The position numbers and the translations under genes are program-made. Below the pieces are notes generated by a model that saw nothing but the letters and a program-made list of their open reading frames with translations, did not search any database and was not told the origin of the DNA. This document shows positions 47,189-59,361 of a stretch of DNA of 64,000 bases, piece by piece. The first letter of the stretch is position 1; each line of letters begins with the position of its first letter. Origin of the DNA: Icerya purchasi (lineage: Eukaryota > Arthropoda > Insecta > Hemiptera > Monophlebidae); NCBI GenBank assembly GCA_039619475.1, contig CM077116.1:5828001-5892000 (forward strand), in the 5' to 3' direction.

Positions 47189-47764
47189 AATATTTAAAAT
47201 TTGATCTTTGATAGTGAATTGTAATAAGTGATTATTGGTCTAATTATCGTAATTTTTAGGTTACTTATTTTGTTAGAAATTGCAACGAAACATTAATCAT
47301 TTAAAATTTTTTTTATCATTTTTTTATAATACGGAAAGTGACGCAGTATACTGCTGGTAATTGTTCTTCTTTATATTTAAATCGTTCAGTTATTAAATTA
47401 TCAAATTTACACTTCTCCAGTAATATAAACATTGCTTTTTAATTTTATCAGGATTAACTTTGAGATTTAAATTTGTAACTTCCTTAAAATATATTTCAAT
47501 TGCATTATACATGTATAAATTCATTAACTAAAGTGTTTGACGTAATTGCGGTGAAAAATAGCTTGAACTCTCCCGGTATCAATGAAATATATCAATGCCC
47601 AGTATTTTATTTATTCAATAGAAATACAAGCAATAATAAAAATAATGTTAATAATATTATTCATTATAAACGCGTGTTTAAAATTATTTTTAATTGCATC
47701 GAACAGTAATAATTACAAAGAAAATAGCGAGTGTTTTATTTATCGGCCAAAAACAGTTTTTAAT
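47189..47764. other. AT-rich non-coding stretch
   Basis: Short overlapping frames (69 and 75 codons) are chance products of AT-rich sequence. Confidence 0.4.
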
Positions 47765-47965
47765 AATGATATTATCAATATGATTACAGTCCATACTATT
47801 GTGTTATAGTTGATTGCCGTAAATGAAATAATTAAACACACAAAAAACACAGCGATATATAATTTAAAATGAAATTAGTTGGTATTGTATGTTATATTGT
47901 AAATTATATATTATTGTGTTTTTTGTGTGTTTAATTATTTTATTTACGGCAATGATATTATCAAT
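47765..47965. mobile_element. Hairpin unit bounded by 15-bp direct repeats
   Basis: AATGATATTATCAAT lies at 47765-47779 and 47951-47965. After a 33-bp leader (47780-47812), an inverted repeat runs from 47813 to about 47866 and from about 47899 to 47953. It shares AATTAAACACACAAAAAACA with its inverse and has only a few mismatches over about 53 bp; the loop is about 33 bp. The outer arm end ATTGCCGT/ACGGCAAT overlaps the right direct repeat by three bases. This is the same layout as the unit at 34228-34386. There is no TA flank, so a simple Tc1/mariner MITE does not fit. No ORF. Confidence 0.75.
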
Positions 47966-50900
47966 GAAAGTTTTTTTATTTAATTTTTTGAAATTTATAT
48001 TCCCAGATTTATTATTCGAAGAGAAACTAATTTAACTCTCGATAGAGCCATATACGTGCATGTGGAAAACGGTGGTCGACGCAAGTCTTTACTAACATGT
48101 TTTTAAACGACTACTCGTATGTTTCGTTAATGGTCGACGCGAGGAGAAGTTTCTTAAGGATTAACGCGTAAAGCTGACCAAAATTCGATCTGCGACCGCT
48201 GAATCTCTGAATATTCTAAGTTTAATTACGTTACTTTTGAATTCGTAATCAGATACTATTACGGTTTTTAAGGAACTAAATTTTACCGCAACAGTTCAAA
48301 TGAGAGTCACATTTAAAAGCAGATGTTAATTTTAAAGAGTGAGAATTTTATATGTTCTTCATGAAGTCCGACATGTTGGATGATCTGCTTGGAGCTAGTG
48401 GAGCCGCAGTACTCTCGTCTAACTGTGTGATAGTCATGCGTCTTGTGACTGTAGTTTGTTTATTCTGATTCGCTTTAAGCCTCATAATGAATAAACGGTC
48501 AATTTGAAAAAAATAAAATAGCACCGGTCAAAGTAACTGCAATGCTTGTAATTCAGCGAAGATCAAAAAAAGGAATAGTGACTCGAATTAGTCACTCAAC
48601 GAAGCTGTTCATGTCGAATTCAAATTAAATTTCATAACTGATTTTATCTGTCAAGTTTCTGGTTAATCATATTAAATGAATAATTTATTAAATGTTAACT
48701 GTTTAAAAATATATTATAAATGAAATTATAAAGAATTAAATTACCGATTGAAGTTAAAATCGGAAATAATACAATAAAATTGCAATAGTAATACAGAGTC
48801 AAATAGGCTGAAATAATTGGAAATTGAGGAAAAAGAGTTGCAATTATTTAATTATCCTAATCTTTGCTTGGTTTTTGTCGTCATTGTTAAAATCTAAATA
48901 TGTAAATACACGTGGAACATTAAGGTGAAACTGTTAATCGGTTATAAACATTGTAATTGCATGCTCGATTCTAGGAAGGTATGGTTAGAAAGGATTGAAA
49001 TTTTAATAGATCCTGATTAATAATATAACATTCATCGAGAGTTATTTTAAATCGTATGACGTAATCCAATTTCCGTATAAATGAAATAAGGCTTATTATA
49101 TAGTAATTCTGAAATTGTGATATTATTTATTAAAAATACATCGATGTGGTTTTTGATTTCAAAATACCAAGCTGCTTGATTCCAGCGATAACTGCCGACA
49201 AAAAAAAAAAAAAATTAATAGTTGCTTACGGCTTAATGAGTTTTGGAGTACTGAAAGTCTTTGAAAGGTTTTTGCTGAAACATTTTAATTTTTAGCATTT
49301 CTTTATCTACAATAGTGTTATGCAGTCAGTGTTTTTGGTAAAATTAGATGTAGAAATTCATATGAATATGTTAATTTAATTTTTAACATTTATTAATCAT
49401 TCTTGACAACTGTATTGAGTTTTTGAAATTAAATATTTATAAATGCTGGGGAATCATTGCAAAATGTATACAGTTTTAGTAAATTAAGATGCGTCTAAAG
49501 CTTTAATACTTCTCCTCCGTACATTTTATACTTTTTACGCTGTGTTGTACTAACACATTCCGGCATTCGGGATAATTGTTTAGGCTAAGGCAGCTCAATC
49601 TCACTTAAAACTTACTGTGTAACTTAATAGAACGCCTTACTCAAAATTATCAATGCGGAAGGTTCTTCGAGCCACATGCTTAATTAAATTTATTATGCAC
49701 GGGGTTAATTTACTCTATTATTTGTCAACAAAAATAAAGAAAAAATTAACATATCATTTAGCGAAGGTTCAACCAAGTCAACGAATGATTATTGGTCTCA
49801 GTTCCACATTTTTTAAAATCACATTCGACAATATACAAGCGAGATATTGCAAAAGCCTAAATTGGGTAATCGTTTGCCGACCCAAAATTAATTTTTACTA
49901 AAAAACTTTAAGCGACGTACAAAGCGATTTAGGACGAGTTCGGTTAAAAGATCCGGTAACAATATCATTACCGCTATTATATATGTATGTTTGTTGTTTT
50001 TAGTCGTTTTTCTGAACATGTAAACTGATTTAATAATTTACACATACATTTAAAAGATTCTGAGGTTATTGCGACTTTTAAACAGGGCAGAGGCTATATT
50101 CTTAATTTTTTTTTTTTTTGTCTTTTTTAAAAATCAATAATTATTCAAATTTTTAACGTACGGGGTGAAGGTTTTGTTTCGTATTTGTTGAAGAGTTAGT
50201 ATAATTAATTTACTTCTTCCTTGTTAAACAAATGTTTTTTCTTTTTATTATCTTAATATTCGTATAGGATTTTTCGTATAATCCGCTGCTCGCACAATTT
50301 TCCGTACTTGTTATTTTCTTAAAATAATAGATATAATAATAATAGTAATAATAATAATTATTATTCTTATTATAAATCGAACTGAATTGAAATGAATTTA
50401 ATTTAGGTCGGTATTGAGCGGTAATGAAAAACATCGTTCTGCGAAAATAGATGTTCCGTTCACGATAATGCAAATGTCTTCGTATAACTTCAGTACCGTC
50501 GAACTCTTTCAGAAATATTCATCTGGTTTACACGCGACTTCTTTACAGTTGGTTTTTACCTGGGCTATTAGCCTCTGTACCCGTTTCAATGGCTCTAAAG
50601 CGCGACTAGGAGACGGTTATGACTTAGTCGAATTCACGGTGACCGACTAAATCAGACCGGTTAAGACCAGACAGGGTAATTAGACCATAAAGTAACGTTC
50701 GGTTCATTTCGGTTCTCTCGAGTTATTACGCAATTTTCACCCAACAAAATCGTAACGAAGAATAATGTACGCTCACCATTCTCATTAGTGTAGTGTGTCA
50801 TATCGAGTGCGAATACACAGCATAATGGTGATTAATAAAGCTACCGGCCAGCGGCAACATTAGCGATACTGTCTGATGGTGCATGATAAATCGACACTGC

Positions 50901-51320
50901 CGGCATGAGACTACGTCCGCAAAGAGGTATGTACATCGCCGACAATCGAATACCCTCGACGAACGACGAATGCTTTGCAGTTATTCGAATCCTTTTCCGG
51001 AGGGTCTCTTGCAAAATCGTTCGGTATGTTTCGGTTCGTACTCGCAACTGCCACTACAAAGAGTGCAAGTGAACTTTCACCGGAATGAAGTCAATTCAGT
51101 TGCGTATGCCACAATTTATGTAATCGATTTCAGCGCCTAAGGTGGTGGTTTTAAGCTCTTTATCGATTATGGAAAGAGAAATAAAATGCAAGAAGCAAAT
51201 TGAAGACTAACAGAAACGATAGAAGTTTACGAAGCAGTCTAATAAATAGAAACATTTTTGAGGATTGCACCGTTTAAAATGACATGAAATTAGTGCATTA
51301 TGGAAAGACTTTACGACCAA
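47966..51320. other. Non-coding stretch
   Basis: No recognised gene or element over about 3.3 kb. There is a short (TAA)n at about 50335-50360 and A- or T-runs. Frames of 78-85 codons near 50414-51140 have no motif. Confidence 0.4.
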
Positions 51321-51354
51321 TATAATATATATATATATATATACACATATATAT
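51321..51354. repeat. (TA)n microsatellite
   Basis: TA dinucleotide run with a CACA interruption. Confidence 0.9.
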
Positions 51355-53278
51355 AATCGCTAGAAGCCAATAACACCTCTGCTAAACGATGAATGAATTT
51401 GCGAAGTCTTTATTAACAAAAAATCGTTAAAAATCCACCATTTCCTGAATGTCTATGGAAGTATTATTTGCCAGTCAGTTCGGATCTTGGTTTCCATTTG
51501 TATGCCTTCTGTGAACACTAAGCATCCTTTTTTGTCTCATTATGTATAACTAGGTGTTCCAGAATGACGAATAACAATTATTCACTCAAAGGTTCTATCA
51601 TCCAAAAAAAAAAAAAAAAAAAAAAGGATGGGGGGAGGAAAAAGTTTGAACCAATATCCGGCATTCATTGCGTGATATCTATAATTAGGTGTCTCGACAT
51701 TTCTTGTTCAGGTTATTATCACAGATATCTCAATGAGCTACAAAAATTCAAAGTTTAGTTAATATTTTATCGTGCGATGGTATTTATTATATAAACGTTT
51801 GAAGATCGCTGTAGAACAAACAAATTATCTGATTAATCGGCGTAAAATTTATTGCAATACACCGGACATATTTCCTCAAAATTGTGTAACATAACGCGTT
51901 AAATTAAAAATTAAGATAAAATTGAATGATATTCAAACCAACATGTACACACAATAATACTAAAAACTACTGTAAGGGACTATTTATTTTTATTAATGTA
52001 CTTGTTGAACACTTAATGCGTGTTTAAGAAATTCCTCTAATGAGTATGCTAGTTGGAGTGTCCAAACACAAGAAGAAAAGAGTCGTGTTTATCAGCTAAA
52101 ACAATTTCTATTCAGATTCCTATAGCCAACAGTATGCTATGTGTTGGTTCAATGTTGTTTAACATTTGCACGGTATTAAATCGAAACTTGACCACGGCTG
52201 ACGGTATCCGGACTTTTACAAACTTCATTGGTAATACAATTTTACATTGCGACCGGCGAAGGGAGTAGAGAGCCTAAAAAGACCTATACCAAACATCGAA
52301 ATAACCGAAGTTGTTTAGGTTTTACTATTTGAAATTAAAAAATTCTAAGAAAAAGGAGAAAAAAGTGATTCTGGAAAATATTCTATACTGAGAAAAATTT
52401 TTTATCGCGGTGCATAGTTTTAGCAGACTGCTTAAATTTTATACTTATCAATTGCCTTAACACACTTGCGTCGTTCATCAGTCGTTGATATTTCACAGAT
52501 AATACTGAAATATAATATGTGGCATGCGATTAAATCTTGAAAAAAAGAAATCAAGCATTTTTAAGAAATCGTCGTCTTTGGCAATTGCTATGAAAATGTA
52601 AGTTATCGTTTTCACATTACTTCAGAGGCAGTTTTTCGAAAATAACCGAAAAAGCCCGATCTTTAAATTTCCAACATGGTTATTAAATGCATTTCATTAT
52701 GGAAATTACTTATTAAGTGAAAAGGTTAATTTGTAATTTTTCCATTTGTTTATTTCGGTCGTAATATTACGTTAAAAAAAAAGAAAGCCAGAAGGAAAAA
52801 TAAAACAGTATTAAAAATTGTATTAAAAATTGCATTTTCAAAATGTTCGCTCAATTTCGTTTAAGATGAATGTGTCTGTTGCACTTGGAGAAATGTTTAG
52901 AATTTTCGTTCGCGTTTATCAAGTATTTTGAGGAGAATTTCGTTTTTCTATTATTTTTTTTTTCTTTCTTCGTACCCATGGGGACTTCTTCGCTTGACTC
53001 CGAAGAAAATTATTATTCTGTTTTATTTTCTTTTCGGTCGATCGTGTGGAATATATTGATACCGATGAGAAATTACACCGGCAACTTCGGTTATTAATAG
53101 CACCGTTCCCTTAGTTACTAAATACTCTCATCGAGTTGTTTTTTAATTGGCGTCTAAGTAAACCAGTTGTGCGGTTTTTTCATTAAAAGCGATTAACCGG
53201 TTTAACTCGTATTTTCCAAACAGTAATAATTCGGAATAATTCCAGTTGTTTTTATTTACCGAGAAATTATACATCGCC
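51355..53278. other. Non-coding stretch
   Basis: There is an A-run at about 51604-51625. No gene recognised. Confidence 0.4.
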
Positions 53279-53279
53279 G

Positions 53280-53330
53280 TGACGTCATACTGCTATAAAT
53301 TAGGCACGCGCGGTTGAAAGCACCGTCGCG
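53280..53330 (+). promoter_or_regulatory. Candidate core promoter: CRE plus TATA box
   Basis: A full palindromic cAMP-response element TGACGTCA (53280-53287) is followed six bases later by TATAAAT (53294-53300), and CpG-rich DNA follows. Transcription would be expected to start about 25-31 bp downstream of the TATA box, near 53320-53325. The pairing and order match many animal CRE-TATA promoters. No initiator consensus is obvious, and a TATAAAT by itself is common in AT-rich DNA, so this stays a candidate. Confidence 0.35.
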
Positions 53331-53410
53331 CAACGTTTGTTTCGAAGAAAAACTTATATTATTCACCTTAACCTGGCGCGAACGTTTAAAGGAAACACAC
53401 GATTCTTAAA

Positions 53411-53533
53411 ATGAAAAAACTCACCAGCAGCCGCCCCCGACTTTTTTACCGCGTGCAAATTTCGTTAAGGGAATTTCCAAAATTTCCGTCTCCCCTTCTG
53501 GGAGAGGAAAATATAATCCAGCATCTTTCGTAG
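53411..53533 (+). CDS. Short ORF downstream of the CRE-TATA candidate (unidentified)
   Basis: This frame of 40 codons opens with ATG at 53411 in the context AAAATGA and ends with TAG at 53531-53533. The start lies about 85-90 bp beyond the predicted transcription start of the CRE-TATA candidate at 53280-53300, a normal 5' leader distance. The start MKKLTSSRPRLFYRV is basic. There is no signal peptide, membrane segment or known domain. It could be a micropeptide, a first coding exon, or a chance frame. Chance is the most likely, since frames of this size are common. Confidence 0.12.
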   Translation: MKKLTSSRPRLFYRVQISLREFPKFPSPLLGEENIIQHLS

Positions 53534-56098
53534 ATACATTTAGACGATTTTTTTTCTTTTTCTTTCTTGTTTTCTAAAAATTACGTAATGGGCGGATTAA
53601 ATTTATTGCCTGGTTGCTGGTTACAATACAAAAACAGAATTGCCGAGATTCATTAATTCTCAAGGTAACGAAGGAGACCTTGTTCACGATTTCGCCTGCA
53701 TTATATTCGTCTAACGTATAAAATAAAGCCTAAAAACAAAACAGTCCGATTATTATTCCAAAGTGCAGAAAGTACATGCAACTTTTTGCGTGCACGCTGG
53801 TCGTCACCGGTTTTAGCAAGGTCACGCGGGTTTCCGCTAATAGTGCATCTCCAGCAGAGGTCTGCGGCATTATCGTGCTTTTGTTCGTTATCGTTGATTT
53901 AATAAAAGAATGTGTAAAACCGGTCCATCGGATTTCGGAAACCAAACGGTTCCGAGTCTGATTCGTTTTCCGATTAATTTTTCATCTTAGCGCGAGTAGA
54001 CACGCTCTCAAAAACATTTAAAAGTGTTCGGAAATTTTTTTCGTTTCACCGGAAACGTTGTTGCGCAACGTTTTACTCTTTAAATTCTGGGCTTTATAAC
54101 GTTTTTAACCCTACTACGACTGAGCGTAGAAAAATATCCGTAATCGACGTAAGCGATGTTGAAAATAATATGGATCCTCGAGAGGACCGCGGATTAAAAT
54201 GCCACCGCAAGGGCCCTGATTATTTTTAATTTTGGCCCCTGTACTATCACCGACCTAATTCCGTTCGATGGAGCCCCTCTCGGCAGAGCCTTGGTGACCT
54301 GTCGAAATGTACATTATGTAGGTTTTATATTAAACACTAGCTTCGTGTGTGCGCTCATCCTCTCGCCTTTTTACGTAAAATTTATCAAGCGGCGAAATTC
54401 CGTTTAAATTCCAGTTAATCGTTACTTTTTTTTTCGGTACTGTAAATAAAAATAACTATTCAAAAAATTTTCGGTTTAAACGACTATCGTTATCTGAAGG
54501 AAAAAGCAACGGTGGCTGTTTCTGTTGCGAAGAGCATTTCTGGATTTTTCTAGAGAGGTATCGGTTAAAAAGGGGTTTCGCGCGAACATTAAAATAAACA
54601 AAATTAATAAACTTCTCGGTAATTTAGAATTTTTCCCGAAAATTATTATTGGATTTGTAAAATAAATTCGGCATTACGTACGAAACGTGTTTCGAATGTT
54701 CGAAATAAATCATCTCGGTAAATTTAAAAGGTTCCTTCGTTATCAGGGGAAGTTCGTTTAAAATTTTGTAACTCGACAAGCCTTTGCAGTAAATCGAACT
54801 TTTCATGAACAGAATTTTGATTACGGTTATCGGATGAAAAATTTCGAAACCCTTTGATTTATTATCGCTTTAGAAAATTACTTCTGATTAATATTATAGC
54901 TTTCTCGTGAATTTTAAATAAAAGTTTTTGTTATTGTTTCTTTATTCTTCCTTTGTCAAGAAAAAATAAAAAAATAAAAAAAATCATAAAAGAAAGAAAC
55001 GGGTTAAACGATTGAGCGTATAAATTTGAAAAACCATACACGGGTCAAGATTAGATTTTTTAAAGACAAATCGCTTCGAATCAAGGATTCCTAATCAAGT
55101 GTGCTAACCGTAGAAAGCTGAGAGCGCGAGAAGTCTATTACTGATTATTTAACAGCAAAAGGAAGAAAAAGGGGTTCCACTTAAACCAACTGCCTAGAAA
55201 TTATCCGCCATTCGTCGAAAGCGTTTTCACGTTCGTCCGAAATAGGACTCCCTCCCCCGCCACATTCGGGTAAATAGTGCGCGGAAAAAATTCCAAAGTC
55301 TTTTTACGCGGATTCGTTCTCCGTAAGATTGAGATCATTCTTAAAAACATCGCCACACACATGTTCATTTATCGGCATTTATGCAAAACATAGAAACGAA
55401 GATGCGTGTCAATGGGGATACAATTACCGTATACGATACGCTCGTTGATTCCAATATCGGTCTTTTGTTCGCGACTTGTGTGATGGTGAGACTCGTACGT
55501 AAACCTATTATACATGTGTGTAAACATAATCGGCAGCACGTTTCACGCCTTAGGATACGCGCCGACATAATCGCGTATCGAAGTCACCTATCCAACTGTG
55601 TAGATCTTTACAGTGGCAAGGACGTTTATTCTAATCCGAAGCGAAAATGTAACGCGATGAATTATTCGCAGCTGTTCAAGCATCAACAGGAACATAGTTT
55701 CCGATATTACTTTGGTTAATACGAAATTATTTGAACTGTTTAAATATTTAAATAACTTCGGAATCAGAAATTCCGAAATTCTTTAAAATACGAGACTGAA
55801 ATACTCTAAAAAAAATATTTACACCTTACACTCTATATAGGTAAACGGAAATATCTGCCTTATATATATATCATGCTACCACGCCATGTCTATTTTCGAT
55901 CTATCGCTGAATGTAGTTGGCCTAATCTGTCCCGTGCTGGTCAGGCAAATTGGGAGATGCATTTTACACCTGCTGCCAAGTAATTTTTATGGTTTTATTG
56001 AAAACATTTGTGTAGACGCATGATTGTAAATGTTTTATTTTTATCGTTATACAAGTGCATACCTTAATACGTGTCTGCTTACTTCACACCAACCAGCA

Positions 56099-56101
<3 letters not shown>
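53534..56101. other. Non-coding stretch
   Basis: Contains a 112-codon plus-strand frame (55381-55719) and opposed 61-71-codon frames near 53730-53961, all without recognisable motifs. Confidence 0.35.
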
Positions 56102-56138
<37 letters not shown>

Positions 56139-56139
56139 T
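56102..56139. repeat. (TA)n microsatellite
   Basis: TA dinucleotide run. Confidence 0.9.
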
Positions 56140-57757
56140 TTCGCTTGGGTTAATGTCCTTCGTTTACGCCCGTTTACTGGTGAAAAAAAAGGAACATTTA
56201 AAATTCTACATCTCATCGTCTAAAATGCGACGCGACAGTGCGTTAAACCGAAGAAGAACGCGGATGGCACACTAATTAACCGATGGAAAAAGTATAATAT
56301 GCGTCTGTTAGTCGTCTTTTATGAAAGTAAGTCTGATGCTACTGCCATTAACGGTGGCGTTCCAACTTTGCTCGTATTCGAGCATCTTAATGTGCAAGGC
56401 AAGGTGCAAGGTATTAAAGATTCGTAGCGCCAATAGCGAGTGTTACGCGAGGCATACTTGTTGGTTTCTGTGTCACGTAGTGAGTAGAGTGATGAAGTAA
56501 AAAGAAAAAGGGTAAATTAAGGAAATTATTTATTTCTTTTAGTGACATCCTTTTAGAATTTTCCTGCTTAGAAGTAATTCCGTCTTTTTTCTTTTCAGTC
56601 TGATTAATATTCATTTTCCATTATTTTTTCTCGGTATTCGTCAGTCGCCAGTGAAGAATATCCTTCCTTCTGTTGGAGTATTACTGAAACTTAAGTGTAT
56701 CCAACAGTTTTATTCCCTCCCTATATTTATTCGCGCCGTATCGATCACTGATTTAATTGTACGCGAGAAGGCCGTATTATCATTTTGCGGTATTGTAGAT
56801 TTTCCTTTCTATTGTTAACGAGCGTGCTGCCATCATATCAGCGCCAGTCCGGTCTCGATGATCTCTATAAATTAGCACTCGAAGGGATTTTAAATAAAAT
56901 AACCTGTTTTCGTAGCAGATCCGCAGTCACATTTAAATAAAAGAAAAATAGCAAAAAGGTAGAAAATATTTTCTTTCAAAACAGTTTCTCATTTATTTCC
57001 ATTGAAATGAGTGTGGTCGAACAGAAAAATTTATTCCATTGTCATTGATGACGCGATGCCTTCTGTTTTTTCGGAGAATCTAATTAGTTATTCTTCGTAT
57101 ATAGCTCGCGGATAATATGTAGAACCACGCATGCTGTTCCGACGATGACAAGTAGCTGTTGGTCAATGCCATGACTCACATCCTCAGTTGAGCTCTACTA
57201 TAAGTCAGTGATGGGTGTGTTCTCTTGGACGCATTCTTGTTCTGGTGCATACTTAATAAGGCGGTGATATTTAGTTACAGGATATCGGCTTCGAAAAGAA
57301 ATGGCCCGTAATGACGTGTACGTTTACGTTTGTTTACGTTTATTTACACGCATGTACGCGAAAAAGGTGGAATGGAACATCTTCCACGGAGCCAATGTGA
57401 CCTTTCTAGTGGTAATTCTCGTAGGACGGTAGATTGCAATAAGATGAGCTCTACTTCCTGTTTTCAGTAATAGCAGCGTCCAGCTACACCCGCAAAATCA
57501 ATATTACCAATGCTATTTAATTTTCCGATAAAAACACAGACTGCTTAAAATATTCGTATTTTTATTCATTTTTCGGTAATTCTGAGAAAAGGGGTACTTG
57601 CGATTTTTCAGAATATTTAATAACGGCAACCGTGTTTTTTTTTTTTGTAGCGAATTAAAACTTAAAGAGCTTTGCCGATATTTAAAGCTGTTTGCTTATT
57701 TCCTGAACTTCTACGGCCTTAGTATAAATTTTATAAGAACTCATTTGAAAATAGGCT
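56140..57757. other. Non-coding stretch
   Basis: No recognised gene. Confidence 0.4.
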
Positions 57758-57859
57758 GTACGCATACATGTACATAATCTGAATTGACGTCGTACGCATG
57801 TATGTACATAATCTGAATTGACGTCGTACGCATGTATGTACATAATCTGAATTTACGTC
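57758..57859. repeat. 34-bp tandem repeat, three copies
   Basis: Three head-to-tail 34-bp units start at 57758, 57792 and 57826, each beginning GTACGCAT and ending GACGTC or TACGTC. Units two and three differ at one base and unit one by two more, so the expansion is recent. Junctions create ACGTCGTACG, and each unit (except the last) contains TGACGTC, a CRE-like half site. Confidence 0.97.
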
Positions 57860-58314
57860 GTACCATTTTTAACTCTCGGGTCCTGCTCTTATTCAACATT
57901 TAAGATAATACAGGTGTAATGATGTGCCCTGAACTAATAGTTCCGTCTTTGAAATGATAAAGATGACAAAAAAAAAAAAAAACTACATAAAATTATATAC
58001 GCCGATCAGACTGAATTCTGAAGGTTTTTAATTTTTATTGATCTACCGTGATCTATTTAATTTTTTTCTATGATAAAAGGATGCAAGGATGACTATTCCG
58101 AATTAACTTATAAATACAGTTCGAGACTTTGCTGAAACTTTTAAAATATTGGTTCTTTTACGATACTTATAGAAGAGTACTGACTGCGTCTTCCTTAACG
58201 ATAAAATACTAATAATTTTACTGTTTTCAAAATGTATTTCTTCTTTTATTTAAAAAAATATTCAAAACCAATAATAAACCTGCAAGTAACGCGTAATAAC
58301 GTAGAGTCATGTAT
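57860..58314. other. Non-coding stretch
   Basis: Nothing recognised. There is an A-run at about 57967-57981. Confidence 0.4.
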
Positions 58315-58700
58315 TTCCTTCGCTTCGCCGCTCTGTTATTGTCTCTATTATCCGTTTACGTCTCAATCATACTCTTCTTCCATCCTCACGTTTTCGTTTT
58401 CGTCTCCCTCTTCATCCTGACGATGGAACTATTTCCGATCCTGACCACATCTTCTTTGAATGTCCATCCCTCGTGAACGAACGTACTTCTTTATACCCCG
58501 ATCGGTTATAAACTCCATAATCCTTATTGCGCTTCGTATATCTTATACCGCTTCCGTCAATCTCCGTTGTTTCTATCCTCAGTTCGTTTATACTAACAAT
58601 ATTTTACACTGACTCTACGTCTAACTGATTTTTTTTCCTCGTGTCATTTCTGAGCGAAGATCCGTTGCTCGCATGCACAAAAGGGGAGGATAAAAAAAGT
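58315..58700 (+). mobile_element. LINE 3' end, copy 1 of a tandem pair
   Basis: The plus strand translates to IRLRLNHTLLPSSRFRFR, then SDPDHIFFECPSLVNER, the C-terminal region that follows RNase H in I-like LINEs. It is homologous to the copy starting at about 58840. A 3' UTR follows and ends with TTTCTGAGCGAAGATCCG and CACAAAAGGGGAGGATAAAAAAAG (58645-58700), a diverged version of the shared terminus. Stops break the frame soon after the conserved segment. RNase H and upstream domains are absent. Confidence 0.75.
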
Positions 58701-58839
58701 ATATTAATACATATACCGATCTCCCTATTGAATAGAATAATCTTGCCGGAGTTGTTGTTGGCACAAAAACAAAAGATAGGTAAAAGAGAAACGGGAGTAT
58801 TATATGTACGATAAAAAAGAAAACGAGAAAATATAACTT

Positions 58840-59163
58840 TTATTTCTTCTCCACACTGTCCTCTCCATCCGGATGATGCAGTTATTTGCGACGCCGATCA
58901 TGTGTTTTTCCGGTGTTCATCTCTCTCCGTGGAGCGTTCTGCCTTGCATTCTTATTTGCTGAAGCTTGGACTTCATACTCCTTATTGTGCTTCCTATATC
59001 CTGTCCTTTTCTTTCCCACTAATTATTCTCCTGCTATTTGTTCCTTTTTAGATAAAATTTTTGATCGGATCAAAATGTAACCGACTTTTTCCTTACATTT
59101 TGTTTCTGGGTAGAGGTCCTTGGTTGACGAGCCCAAAAATAAAATAAAAAAAAAAAAAAAAAC
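58840..59163 (+). mobile_element. LINE 3' end, copy 2 of a tandem pair
   Basis: Translation gives HPDDAVICDADHVFFRCSS then LLKLGLHTPYCASYILS, aligning with the 58.3 kb copy and with DADHIFF in the 34.5 kb copy. The frame ends at 59080. The 3' UTR closes with TTTCTGGGTAGAGGTCC, then TTGACGAGCCC and a poly-A tail (59101-59162). This is the cleanest copy of the shared terminus. It is 5' truncated and lies only about 140 bp beyond the end of copy 1, in the same orientation. Confidence 0.8.
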
Positions 59164-59361
59164 TTTTCGTATAACGATTTTAAAGTAACGTGATTCGCTT
59201 GACAGCCAGAAACAAACTTAGTTGGAATTAGATTTTTATCGTGTGTTTACGATTTTTTTTGTAATGTCAAATTCCCAATTATAATTTATTTCGGGCTATA
59301 GTTGAAATTATTCACTACCCTGAATAGTCAACAAAACTTCCTTATTTTAAATAGGTACTCT

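Noticed and set aside
54107..54130. TTAACCCTA as a piggyBac end
   Set aside because: No inverted partner GGGTTAA was found within a plausible distance.
55381..55719. 112-codon plus-strand open frame
   Set aside because: No recognisable domain or splice context, and an opposed 67-codon frame exists. Chance cannot be excluded.
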